Below, piece after piece: positions 19,601-25,701 of a DNA stretch of 50,709 nt. The translations under genes and the position numbers were made by a program. The DNA is from Phormidium sp. FACHB-1136 (GTDB lineage Bacteria > Cyanobacteriota > Cyanobacteriia > Phormidesmidales > Phormidesmidaceae), in NCBI RefSeq assembly GCF_014697375.1, contig NZ_JACJRS010000039.1, positions 1 through 50,709 on the forward strand, given 5' to 3'. Each line of letters starts with the position of its first letter. Within the stretch, counting starts at the first letter, position 1. Below the pieces are notes generated by a model. It saw nothing but the letters and a program-made list of their open reading frames with translations, was not told where the DNA came from and made no database searches.

Positions 19601-20041
19601 CAGTTTTAGCGCCACCTCGACGGACTCACCGGGCTTCACCGATTCCGACAGGTTGATCCTCGTCCAGCAGTCGAAAATATCCCCCGTGTGGGCTAACTGG
19701 CCGTTGACATAGATCTCCGCCCCCTCCGCCCACCACCGCAGCGCCAGCTTCGCCGACAGCCCCACCACCGGATAGCCCCCTAAATCCTGAGGCCAAATCA
19801 ATCGTTGATGCAGCCACAACACCCGCCGCCCCTGTTGCCAAGCCACATGCCCCCGCCCATTCACCGCCACCAATGGCCATTTCTCTAATCCCCCCTCTCC
19901 TCCCTGGGAGGGGGGCCGGGGGTGAGGGCTCCGGCTGAGGTGCCAGCCCCCTTGGACATCCCGCCGACTGAGGTCACGGAGTTTCTCTAAAACGCTGGCG
20001 ATTTGGGGCGAGGTGACCGCAGGATTGGTGGCAGGGGACAT
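16667..20041 (-). CDS. Glycoside hydrolase family 38 alpha-mannosidase with repeat insertions
   Basis: A protein of 1124 residues from ATG 20041; the frame stays open to 20254 but the extra 71 residues overlap the promoter of the divergent gene and are unconvincing. GH38 features: zinc-ligand HCVGHAHLDLAWLWP, the ACTIVE-site nucleophile region LAWLPDTFGFSWQLPQ (Asp in WLPD), and GVGDHGGGPTRDM. An N-terminal jelly-roll-like domain precedes, and C-terminal beta-domains follow. At least three stretches are not protein family sequence but translated DNA repeats: near the N-terminus (19894-19934), a heptamer run (17793-17825) and a paired palindrome (17905-18003), giving Pro/Gly/Glu-rich inserts such as PLPKGEGE. 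The enzyme would trim terminal alpha-mannose from glycans; no signal peptide is obvious, so it is probably cytosolic. Confidence 0.9.
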   Translation of the reverse strand: MSPATNPAVTSPQIASVLEKLRDLSRRDVQGGWHLSRSPHPRPPSQGGEGGLEKWPLVAVNGRGHVAWQQGRRVLWLHQRLIWPQDLGGYPVVGLSAKLALRWWAEGAEIYVNGQLAHTGDIFDCWTRINLSESVKPGESVEVALKLVSPGHDDGALVKSELVFESLDEANPEPAFVADELAVLETYLRQFAPEKLGVLEDALTAIAWDQVGDAPRFHQSLNQMRDTLSEFSPWLKQRTVHCVGHAHLDLAWLWPVAETWDAAQRTFESVLALQQDFPELTFTHSTPALFAWIEENRPDLFTEIQQQVQAGRWAIDAGLWVEPDLNLPGGEALVRQILYGQRYCAEKFGAMSALAWLPDTFGFSWQLPQLLTQGGVGYFATQKLRWNDRNPFPHDLFTWQGLDGTPITAVTLPPIGTDIEAPEIAQYAAQWEANTGFQDALWLPGVGDHGGGPTRDMLIKARRWANSPLFPRLTFGHAQPLLDALLTPPTAAAPLSPVSLDPHPPVPPSPPLPLWRDELYLELHRGCYTTHGDQKQYNRRCEDTLFQAELWSTIAHILSQCPYPKAELEIAWKQVLFNQFHDILPGSSIPEVFADANETWQAALASGQQILANALEAVAQAITLPPAPDERAIPVVLFNPLNWERDEVVEIFLPEAWADSQHWQALDSLGREIPVQWRCPHPLSPPLPKGEGEAKPVFPAPLSSLGEGLGGRAKVLVTVTGIPSVGYRVIWLKPITADLPTPHAPRPTPPNWVLENDHLRATLDSKTGEIASLIHKATGTETFSAAGNPLQAFKDAGQYWDAWNIAPDYPDHPLDGFCLQSMEWVEAGPCRQVIRVVKTFNQSTFVQDYVLDATATYLRIRTTVDWQETQVLVKAAFPLTVSAPQATYEIPFGAIQRPTHPQTPEDKAKWEVPALRWADMTQWDESGQGRGVSILTDYKHGFDATPNQLRLTLLKASLWPDPTADRGWQTFTYAIYPHVGSWQEAKTVQQARNLNLPVRPWVQGGDLSTVEPSDRRCSEGQSLADTGSFLAFGETTWVLSAFKLAEDSDPFILRGYESAGVAGTLGLGGQLGLTASAMVTLLEQPMPTSGSGENAAEPEPGQIAISPWQVVSQEIRLKDVKLKS
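17793..17825. repeat. Short heptamer repeat (GGGGCGT) inside the GH38 gene
   Basis: Successive GGGGCGT, GGGGCGT and GGGGTGT units form a short tandem heptamer run, read in the mannosidase frame as PTPHAPRPTPP. Such heptanucleotide runs are typical of cyanobacterial STRR sequences. Confidence 0.65.
17905..18003. repeat. Paired palindromic repeat inside the GH38 gene
   Basis: Two hairpins, one around CCCCTCTCCCAGGGAGGAG and one around CCCTCTCCCTTGGGGAGAGG, are separated by about 25 nt and end in a GGGGGTGAGGG tail. The same paired layout occurs in the intergenic repeat at 37632-37709. It is translated in frame within the mannosidase. Confidence 0.7.
19894..19934. repeat. Single palindromic repeat near the GH38 N-terminus
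   Basis: CCCCCCTCTCCTCCCTGGGA followed by GGGGGGCCGGGGGTGAGGG is a relative of the paired repeat at 17905-18003. It is translated as a Pro/Gly/Gln-rich insert (PRPPSQGGEGG). Confidence 0.6.
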
Positions 20042-20092
20042 GGCTCCGGTATGATCAGGGCAGTCTTCAGTGTACGCAGCGCAGGCAACCTT

Positions 20093-21415
20093 ATGGCCTC
20101 TTCGTCGCGCCCGTTTCAAAGCCAGACCGTGTCCCGTTTGTTGGCTGGCTACCGACAGATGGCCCACGGTGCTGAACGCTTGCTGCGTCAGGGAAAAACA
20201 GCGCTGTTGTGGGGTGTGCAGGTGATTGCGTTCCCCCTGTATGTGGCGTTTCAAGGGGTGCGTTCTGCGGCCCGTACCCTACAAGCAACGAAGCCTTGGC
20301 AACAGGTGGTCGCCCTGCTCACCGGGGAAACGCCCCAGCCGATGACCCTAGCCGCCGATTCCCCCCTTCGAGCGTTGCTTTCCCTGACCCAGCCCCTAGT
20401 GGTGCGCCAACCGGGAAGTTTGCGCCAGGTGGATCGCCACGGGGAACTGTTGCGCCAATCTCGCGCCGAAAGTGTGATGGTGACTGGCCAGTGGCAGATG
20501 GTGCCGTTGCAAACCCCGGTGTGTGGGGTGGCTTCAGATGTGGCGACCCGTCACCTGGTGCTCGTCACCACCAATAATGTGATTTTCAACGGCCTCACCG
20601 ACCTCCAGCGCGATCAACTTCAACGGGCCATTACCCTGCTGATGGCGGAATATGCGGGCTGGTGTCGGCGACAGTGGCACGACCGACAACTTCACTCCCC
20701 CGGTCTACCCCTACCCCAGGCTACCGAAAACCAGTGGCTCCCGGTGCGCTGGGTCAACCAAGCCCTCGCCTGGATGCAAACCAGCCCCCTTGCCCAGGTG
20801 ACGAACCTGTTTGGCGAAGCCCAGGCCGTCCCGCAACTGGGGAATGGCGGGATAGTGGGATGGTGGGATCGGGCCATGGCCGGACAATGGCAACCCGCCC
20901 TGGAACCCTCAGGGTTAGGGGCGTCGTCGAATCTCGGTGATGCGTTGACGATGAATCCCTATGCCTCCATTCCCGTTCCCTACGGGATTTCGGTTTGGCA
21001 TCAACCCAGGGGGGGAGACCGTGCCCTAGAAAACGCTCCTCAATCAGGTTCTCTAACCGTTGCAGGGTCGTCCGCCGTGGCCACCCACACCCAGACCACC
21101 CGCGAGGTCGTCACCTATATTGCCGACGATGGCACGGTGGTTGTGGCTGATTCCATCGGGTCTATCTCCCTAGATCGCACCGCTGTTTGGGAGGTAGACG
21201 ATACCCATTACACCACGACTGACAGGGGCCGAACCGTGGGTGGCCGCGCCGATCTCAACGGCTTGCCCGGAAACGACGCCATCGAAGCCCAGGTCGCCCT
21301 CGTCACCTACGTCGATCATCCCCTCGTCATGGTGTTGCGCTGGCTCGATGCTCTGCTGCACCAGGCCGAAACTTGGCTGCAACGGGCGTGGCGCTGGCTG
21401 CGGGGGCAGTCCTAG
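20093..21415 (+). CDS. Conserved-looking protein of unknown function
   Basis: A 440-residue protein from ATG 20093 (the open frame back to 20003 overlaps the mannosidase start). I do not recognise a family. Residues about 30-55 form a hydrophobic segment (WGVQVIAFPLYVAFQGV) that could be a membrane anchor or amphipathic helix. The middle is globular with LVLVTTNNVIFNGLTDLQRDQL. A polar linker (about 300-370) follows, and the C-terminus ends in an aromatic amphipathic helix rich in Trp (WLQRAWRWLRG), suggesting peripheral membrane association. It is divergent from the mannosidase with only 51 nt between start codons and is followed by psbI on the same strand. Confidence 0.65.
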   Translation: MASSSRPFQSQTVSRLLAGYRQMAHGAERLLRQGKTALLWGVQVIAFPLYVAFQGVRSAARTLQATKPWQQVVALLTGETPQPMTLAADSPLRALLSLTQPLVVRQPGSLRQVDRHGELLRQSRAESVMVTGQWQMVPLQTPVCGVASDVATRHLVLVTTNNVIFNGLTDLQRDQLQRAITLLMAEYAGWCRRQWHDRQLHSPGLPLPQATENQWLPVRWVNQALAWMQTSPLAQVTNLFGEAQAVPQLGNGGIVGWWDRAMAGQWQPALEPSGLGASSNLGDALTMNPYASIPVPYGISVWHQPRGGDRALENAPQSGSLTVAGSSAVATHTQTTREVVTYIADDGTVVVADSIGSISLDRTAVWEVDDTHYTTTDRGRTVGGRADLNGLPGNDAIEAQVALVTYVDHPLVMVLRWLDALLHQAETWLQRAWRWLRGQS

Positions 21416-21443
21416 GGCAGGGTTGTCACTTTTGGGCCTTGCT

Positions 21444-21471
21444 TTGGGCGGGTGAAGATTTGGCGTATGAT
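21444..21471 (+). promoter_or_regulatory. Candidate psbI promoter
   Basis: TTGGGC (21444-21449), a 16-nt spacer, and TATGAT (21466-21471) form a sigma-70-type pair. It would give a psbI leader of about 105 nt. Judged by eye only. Confidence 0.45.
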
Positions 21472-21581
21472 AGACCCAAGTTAAGTTCTGTGTGCAACCC
21501 AGGGTTGTGGCAGAACGTCAGAGAGCCCATTCCAGAACCGGGGGGCGATCACGTTAGCTGGCTGTTTGGAGACTTAAAATC

Positions 21582-21698
21582 ATGCTGACTCTCAAAATTG
21601 TGGTTTATCTCGTCGTCACCTTCTTTGTGTCGCTGTTTGTGTTTGGCTTCCTCAGTGGCGACCCCTCCCGCAACCCCGGTCGTCAAGATCTCGAATAG
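21582..21698 (+). CDS. psbI: Photosystem II reaction centre protein I
   Basis: A 38-residue thylakoid protein with one transmembrane helix. It opens [18 protein letters not shown] and closes with the conserved [13 protein letters not shown] tail, nearly identical to PsbI of other cyanobacteria and plastids. PsbI binds next to CP43 and D1 and helps early photosystem II assembly. Length is exactly that of the family. A GGAG Shine-Dalgarno lies 10 nt before the ATG. It appears to be monocistronic, with its own candidate promoter (21444-21471) and terminator (21812-21838). Confidence 0.97.
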   Translation: MLTLKIVVYLVVTFFVSLFVFGFLSGDPSRNPGRQDLE

Positions 21699-21811
21699 GC
21701 CTTTGGTGCAACGCAAGGCTCCCGGCAAAACCGGATACTGGCCTATGGATGGGATGGTTAGATTTGGCATAGCGGGGAACTCTTTCTCCACCCAGCCCAT
21801 CCCATGGTTCT

Positions 21812-21838
21812 AAGCCCGCTCGTCGGGCTTTGTTTTTG
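21812..21838 (+). terminator. Rho-independent terminator downstream of psbI
   Basis: A perfect 7-bp stem AAGCCCG / CGGGCTT with a 5-nt loop is followed by TGTTTTTG. It lies 113 nt after the psbI stop. The longest frame of the next gene (from 21804) would run through it, which argues that the real start of that gene is further downstream. Confidence 0.8.
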
Positions 21839-21857
21839 CTGTGGTTACCCTGGCCCC

Positions 21858-24236
21858 ATGCCCCTACCGATTGTCTTGTCGGATCTCCCCCCCCCCGTCG
21901 TGCATCCGTCTAGGGTGCATCAGACGACGATGGCGGCTGGTGCCGTTGTCCAGAGTGCTCCGCCCGAACCCGCCGATAGCGCCCCTAATCTAGGGCTGTT
22001 GTCCCTAGCAATGTCGCCCCAAAACGGTCAGGATGAGGCGACCCCAGCCGCAGACAGGGCAACTTGGGTGGTGGATTCTAACCCAACCGAGGTGGCGGGG
22101 CCAGAGACGTGGATGTCGCCCCCAGGGGCAATGGAGTCAGAAGCCACTAGTTCACCGCTAGAGAGTGTTTCAGCCACAGATACCCTAGCCGAAAACGCGC
22201 TAGCGGAAGGTGCCTCAGCCATAGATCCTCTAGCCGAAGACGCTCCAGAGGGAGGTATTTCAGTCGCAGATACTCCAGGGGAAGGCGTTCCAGCCGAAGA
22301 TACCTCAGCCGAAGCGGCTCCAGGGGAAGGCGATCCAGCCGAAGCGGCTTCAGGGGAAGACGCTGGGGAGGACACTTCAGAGGAAGATGTCCCTGCCGAT
22401 ACCCTAAATCCAGCGCTCCTCCGACTGTTGGCCGATACCCAAACCTTCTCCCTCGAACGGCAGATGGTAACGGCCAGTGGGAATGTGCTGGTGCAGTTTG
22501 GCGATACCCAATTTGCGGCGGAACGGGTGTGGGTAAACCTCAACAACCGCTATCTACGGGCGGAGGGTGATGTCTTTTTTAACCGCAATCAACAAATTTT
22601 GGAGGCCGACACCGCCACCTATAACCTGTTGCAGGGCAGCGGTCGCCTCACCAATGGGCGTGGGGCGCTGCGGCTGTCTAGCCTCACGGAGGACCTGACG
22701 GGAGTCCTGTTTCCCAACGATTTATCCCCCCAATCCCTAGACTATCGCCTGGGCAGTCAGGGATCGATTTCCCAAGTTACCAGCCCTGGGGGATACGCCT
22801 TTACCCTCAACTCTACCGCGCTGATCTTTGGCGGGGGGGCAGCAGATGTGGGGCGGATTCGCTTTGAAGCCAGCCAGATCGACTTTGATGCGATGGGCTG
22901 GTATGGCAACAACCTACGGCTTACAAACGATCCCTTTTCGCCCCCGGAACTGGAACTGCGGGGCAATCGAGTCAGCTTTGTGCCCCTCTCTGAAGAGGAG
23001 GATGAATTCTGCATTGATAACCCCCGCTTGGTCTTTGATCAGGGGCTGAGCCTGCCCCTGGTGCGGCGTTGCTATCAACTTCAGCGGGGGCAACTCCCTG
23101 CCGATACCTTCAACCCCCTGTTCGTGAACATTGGCTATGATAACCGGGATCGCGATGGCCTCTTTATCGAGCGATCCGTTCCAGTTTTTGAGGCGGGAGA
23201 CTTTCAGATTAGCTTATCCCCCCAGATTTACCTGTCCCGCTGGCTCGATCAAAACGACGGCCTAGGGATGTTGTCTAATCTGGGCTTGGTGGCCAGGGCC
23301 GAGGGGAGCCTTGGCCCGCGCACCTCCGTCACCGGGCTGGTGAGTCTACCGGGGCTCGACTTCAAAAATTTCACCAACCGAGTGCGGGCCAACCTGCGGG
23401 TGCAGCAACTGGTCGGCACCCACCGCCTAGGGGTGGAATACACCTACCGAGATCGCCTGTTTAACGGTTCGCTGGGTTTTCAGGATGTTCAGACCAGTAT
23501 GGGGGTGTTGCTAGAGTCGCCCGTCATTCCCCTGGGGGAGACGGGGGTGAATTTGGCCTACCAACTATCGGGGCAATACGTCACGGCCAATACCGATCAA
23601 GCCGCCCTCCTCGATCCCGGCGTTGGGATAGGGCTGACCAGCCTGGGTCGGTTCCAGGGGGCTGCCGACCTCAGCCGTAGCTTTTCCCTATGGCAAGGCA
23701 CCGCCAAACCCAGCACCGCCACGGAGGGGCTACGCTATTCCCCCCAGCCCGTGGTGCCGTTTCTCGCCCTCGTTGCCGGACTGCGAGGAGTAGCCACCTA
23801 CTACACCAATGGCAACCTTCAGGAATCCCTCGATGCCAGGGTGACGATGGTGGGACAACTGGGGCATTTGGCCCGCAACCATTGGGACTACACCCAATTT
23901 AACCTGGGCATTTCCAGCAACTTCATTGGGGGAGAGGGATCGCCGTTCCTCTTCGACCGCTTAGTCGATCAAAACACCCTGTCTGGTGGCATTGTGCAGC
24001 AGATCTATGGCCCGGTGCTGTTGGGTTTTCAAACGGCCTTCAACCTGGATACGGGACAGGAAATTGACACCCGGTTCAGTGTGGAATATCGGCGGCGCAC
24101 CTATGGCCTGGTAGCCCAATACAGCCCCACCCAGGAAACGGGCTTCTTGGGGTTTCGCCTCAGCCAGTTTGATTGGGTAGGACGCCCTGATCCCTTTGAT
24201 GGCGATGCGACCAACCAAAATGTTCAAGTTCGGTAG
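21858..24236 (+). CDS. DUF3769 family protein, cyanobacterial LptD-like outer-membrane LPS assembly protein
   Basis: A protein of 792 residues from ATG 21858, chosen because the frame from 21804 overlaps the psbI terminator; ATG 21930 is also possible. A Pro-rich start is followed by an acidic repetitive segment (about residues 95-190, units such as AEDTSAEAAPGEG). Next comes an OstA/LptA-like beta-jelly-roll (FSLERQMVTASGNVLVQFGD, then YLRAEGDVFFNRNQQILEAD). The C-terminal ~500 residues are an outer-membrane barrel of the DUF3769 type with alternating amphipathic strands and many Gly/aromatic residues. Two cysteines occur (FCIDNPR, RRCYQL). The family is regarded as the cyanobacterial LptD counterpart that inserts lipopolysaccharide in the outer membrane. 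No Sec signal is obvious at the chosen start, an oddity. Confidence 0.82.
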   Translation: MPLPIVLSDLPPPVVHPSRVHQTTMAAGAVVQSAPPEPADSAPNLGLLSLAMSPQNGQDEATPAADRATWVVDSNPTEVAGPETWMSPPGAMESEATSSPLESVSATDTLAENALAEGASAIDPLAEDAPEGGISVADTPGEGVPAEDTSAEAAPGEGDPAEAASGEDAGEDTSEEDVPADTLNPALLRLLADTQTFSLERQMVTASGNVLVQFGDTQFAAERVWVNLNNRYLRAEGDVFFNRNQQILEADTATYNLLQGSGRLTNGRGALRLSSLTEDLTGVLFPNDLSPQSLDYRLGSQGSISQVTSPGGYAFTLNSTALIFGGGAADVGRIRFEASQIDFDAMGWYGNNLRLTNDPFSPPELELRGNRVSFVPLSEEEDEFCIDNPRLVFDQGLSLPLVRRCYQLQRGQLPADTFNPLFVNIGYDNRDRDGLFIERSVPVFEAGDFQISLSPQIYLSRWLDQNDGLGMLSNLGLVARAEGSLGPRTSVTGLVSLPGLDFKNFTNRVRANLRVQQLVGTHRLGVEYTYRDRLFNGSLGFQDVQTSMGVLLESPVIPLGETGVNLAYQLSGQYVTANTDQAALLDPGVGIGLTSLGRFQGAADLSRSFSLWQGTAKPSTATEGLRYSPQPVVPFLALVAGLRGVATYYTNGNLQESLDARVTMVGQLGHLARNHWDYTQFNLGISSNFIGGEGSPFLFDRLVDQNTLSGGIVQQIYGPVLLGFQTAFNLDTGQEIDTRFSVEYRRRTYGLVAQYSPTQETGFLGFRLSQFDWVGRPDPFDGDATNQNVQVR

Positions 24237-24261
24237 CCCCATTCCCGCAGCCCCATTCCCG

Positions 24262-25038
24262 CTAGGGAGACAAGCGAGACAGCCGCCCTCCAACGCCCCT
24301 GGGCCTAGGCCGAACCAGCCTTGGATCCAGGAAAGTGATGGCCTCCTGGCAGGGGCGCACCCGCTGCTGGGCAGAAAACACATTCACTTGGTAGACCAAT
24401 TGGTTGTCCCAGTCGAGGGCAGTGAGCCAACCGCTGCGGGGATGGTAGACCCCGGTGTCAATGTCGAGCCAGCCCTTTCCCGCCACCACCTGACCGGGCT
24501 CAATGGTGGGAAAGGTGAAGGTGATGGTGTGCCCGGTAATAATGAGCTTGTCCGGGAAATAGGGCGTCTGACTGCCGTGGAAGACATCGCGAATCCAGCA
24601 CATTTCGTAGGGGCTTTGCTGGGCTAGGGGCAGCGTTGGGTTTACCCCCGCATGGACCAACCAGAGATGGCCGAGGTCAATATAGGAGGGCAACTGTTGA
24701 ATCCAATGCAGATCGTCTTCGAGGCGTTCAGTGGAGGTTTCGTAGCTTTTGAGGGTGGCATGACCACCGCTATAGAGCCACCCCTCCAGGGACGCCCCCC
24801 CCAGGTCGCCCTCCCCTCGGCTGAGGGCATCGATCAACAGTTGCTCGTGGTTGCCCCGCACACAACCCGTCGCATGGTGCCGCACAAACTCCACCACTTC
24901 GGCACTGCGTGGCCCCCGGTCGATGAGATCGCCAACGCAATAGACCTGATCCTCGGGGGCTGGGTCGATCAACGTCCACAGAGCCCGCAGACCATCATAA
25001 TGACCGTGAATATCACCGATAAACAGTTGTCGGGGCAT
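24262..25038 (-). CDS. PPP-family metallophosphatase (serine/threonine phosphatase or ApaH-like)
   Basis: A 258-residue calcineurin-like phosphoesterase. The three PPP signatures are at expected spacing: GDIHGHYDGL (8-17), GDLIDRGPRS (about 36-45) and GNHEQLL (about 62-68), followed by metal-ligand histidines in LVHAGVNP and GHTITF. Such small PPP enzymes remove phosphate from proteins or cleave diadenosine tetraphosphate; sequence alone does not decide. The C-terminus (RPRPRGVGGRLSRLSP) is basic. It is convergent with the LptD-like gene (25 nt between stops) and divergent from the small membrane protein at 25234. Confidence 0.9.
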   Translation of the reverse strand: MPRQLFIGDIHGHYDGLRALWTLIDPAPEDQVYCVGDLIDRGPRSAEVVEFVRHHATGCVRGNHEQLLIDALSRGEGDLGGASLEGWLYSGGHATLKSYETSTERLEDDLHWIQQLPSYIDLGHLWLVHAGVNPTLPLAQQSPYEMCWIRDVFHGSQTPYFPDKLIITGHTITFTFPTIEPGQVVAGKGWLDIDTGVYHPRSGWLTALDWDNQLVYQVNVFSAQQRVRPCQEAITFLDPRLVRPRPRGVGGRLSRLSP

Positions 25039-25159
25039 GTCATCCGTTGAGAGCCAAGGGGGCTACTGCCGTTCGTGGCCATTCTATTCTTTCACCCAGG
25101 CTTAACCCCATTGTACCGGGTGGTCTAAAGACGAGCCGTCCGACAAAATGCAAATAACC

Positions 25160-25188
25160 GTAACATTTGGCGACTTCTCCGCCATAAT
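25160..25188 (+). promoter_or_regulatory. Weak candidate promoter for the small membrane protein gene
   Basis: GTAACA (25160-25165), a 17-nt spacer and CATAAT (25183-25188) give a modest sigma-70 match about 45 nt upstream of ATG 25234. Identified by eye only. Confidence 0.3.
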
Positions 25189-25233
25189 GGGGGCTAATCT
25201 AAACAGGCATTTACCGCCCCCCTAGGTTTGCCC

Positions 25234-25614
25234 ATGCATGTTCCGCTTCAGTCTCCCTCGCGCCCCCCACAACGTCACCCCATTCGGCGACAACGCCCCC
25301 GTCCCCTCACGCGGCGGCTGGCTCGTCATACCCCTGTTTTTGAACTCAGCGCCCGCTTAGCGGTCAACGCCATCCTCACCGTTGCGTCCCTCTCCGCCCT
25401 CAGCCAACTGGTGCCCTACCTACAAACCCAAACCGAACGCCTAGAAAAGGTGAGCGAAGCGGTTGATGCCGCCACCGCCACCCACGCCAAGCGCAGGGCA
25501 GAGTTTAACCGTTATTTCGACCCGGCCCAGGCCAGCCGCCTCATGCAGGAATACAGCGGCTACAAGACGCCCCAAGAACGCCAAATTGTCTGGACAGAGA
25601 CGCCCAGACCCTAG
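25234..25614 (+). CDS. Small FtsB/DivIC-like membrane protein (slr1601-type putative cell division protein)
   Basis: A 126-residue protein starting at ATG 25234 (a TTG two codons upstream is in frame). It has a very basic, Pro-rich cytosolic N-terminus of ~45 residues, one hydrophobic helix (about 55-75), and a coiled-coil tail. The tail ends with the pattern RAEFNRYFDPAQASRLMQEYSGYK. The last part resembles the cyanobacterial family annotated after Synechocystis slr1601 as a putative cell-division protein (recalled, not checked). Topology matches the FtsB/DivIC septum-initiator type: single span with periplasmic coiled coil. A divisome role is inference. Confidence 0.72.
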   Translation: MHVPLQSPSRPPQRHPIRRQRPRPLTRRLARHTPVFELSARLAVNAILTVASLSALSQLVPYLQTQTERLEKVSEAVDAATATHAKRRAEFNRYFDPAQASRLMQEYSGYKTPQERQIVWTETPRP

Positions 25615-25701
25615 GTTCATCCCACAAATCGGCCTATGGCCAAGGTCACCGTGCGCCCCCTAGCCCACAACCAAGGGTCGCCCGTTGACCCATGAAGTCA
25701 C

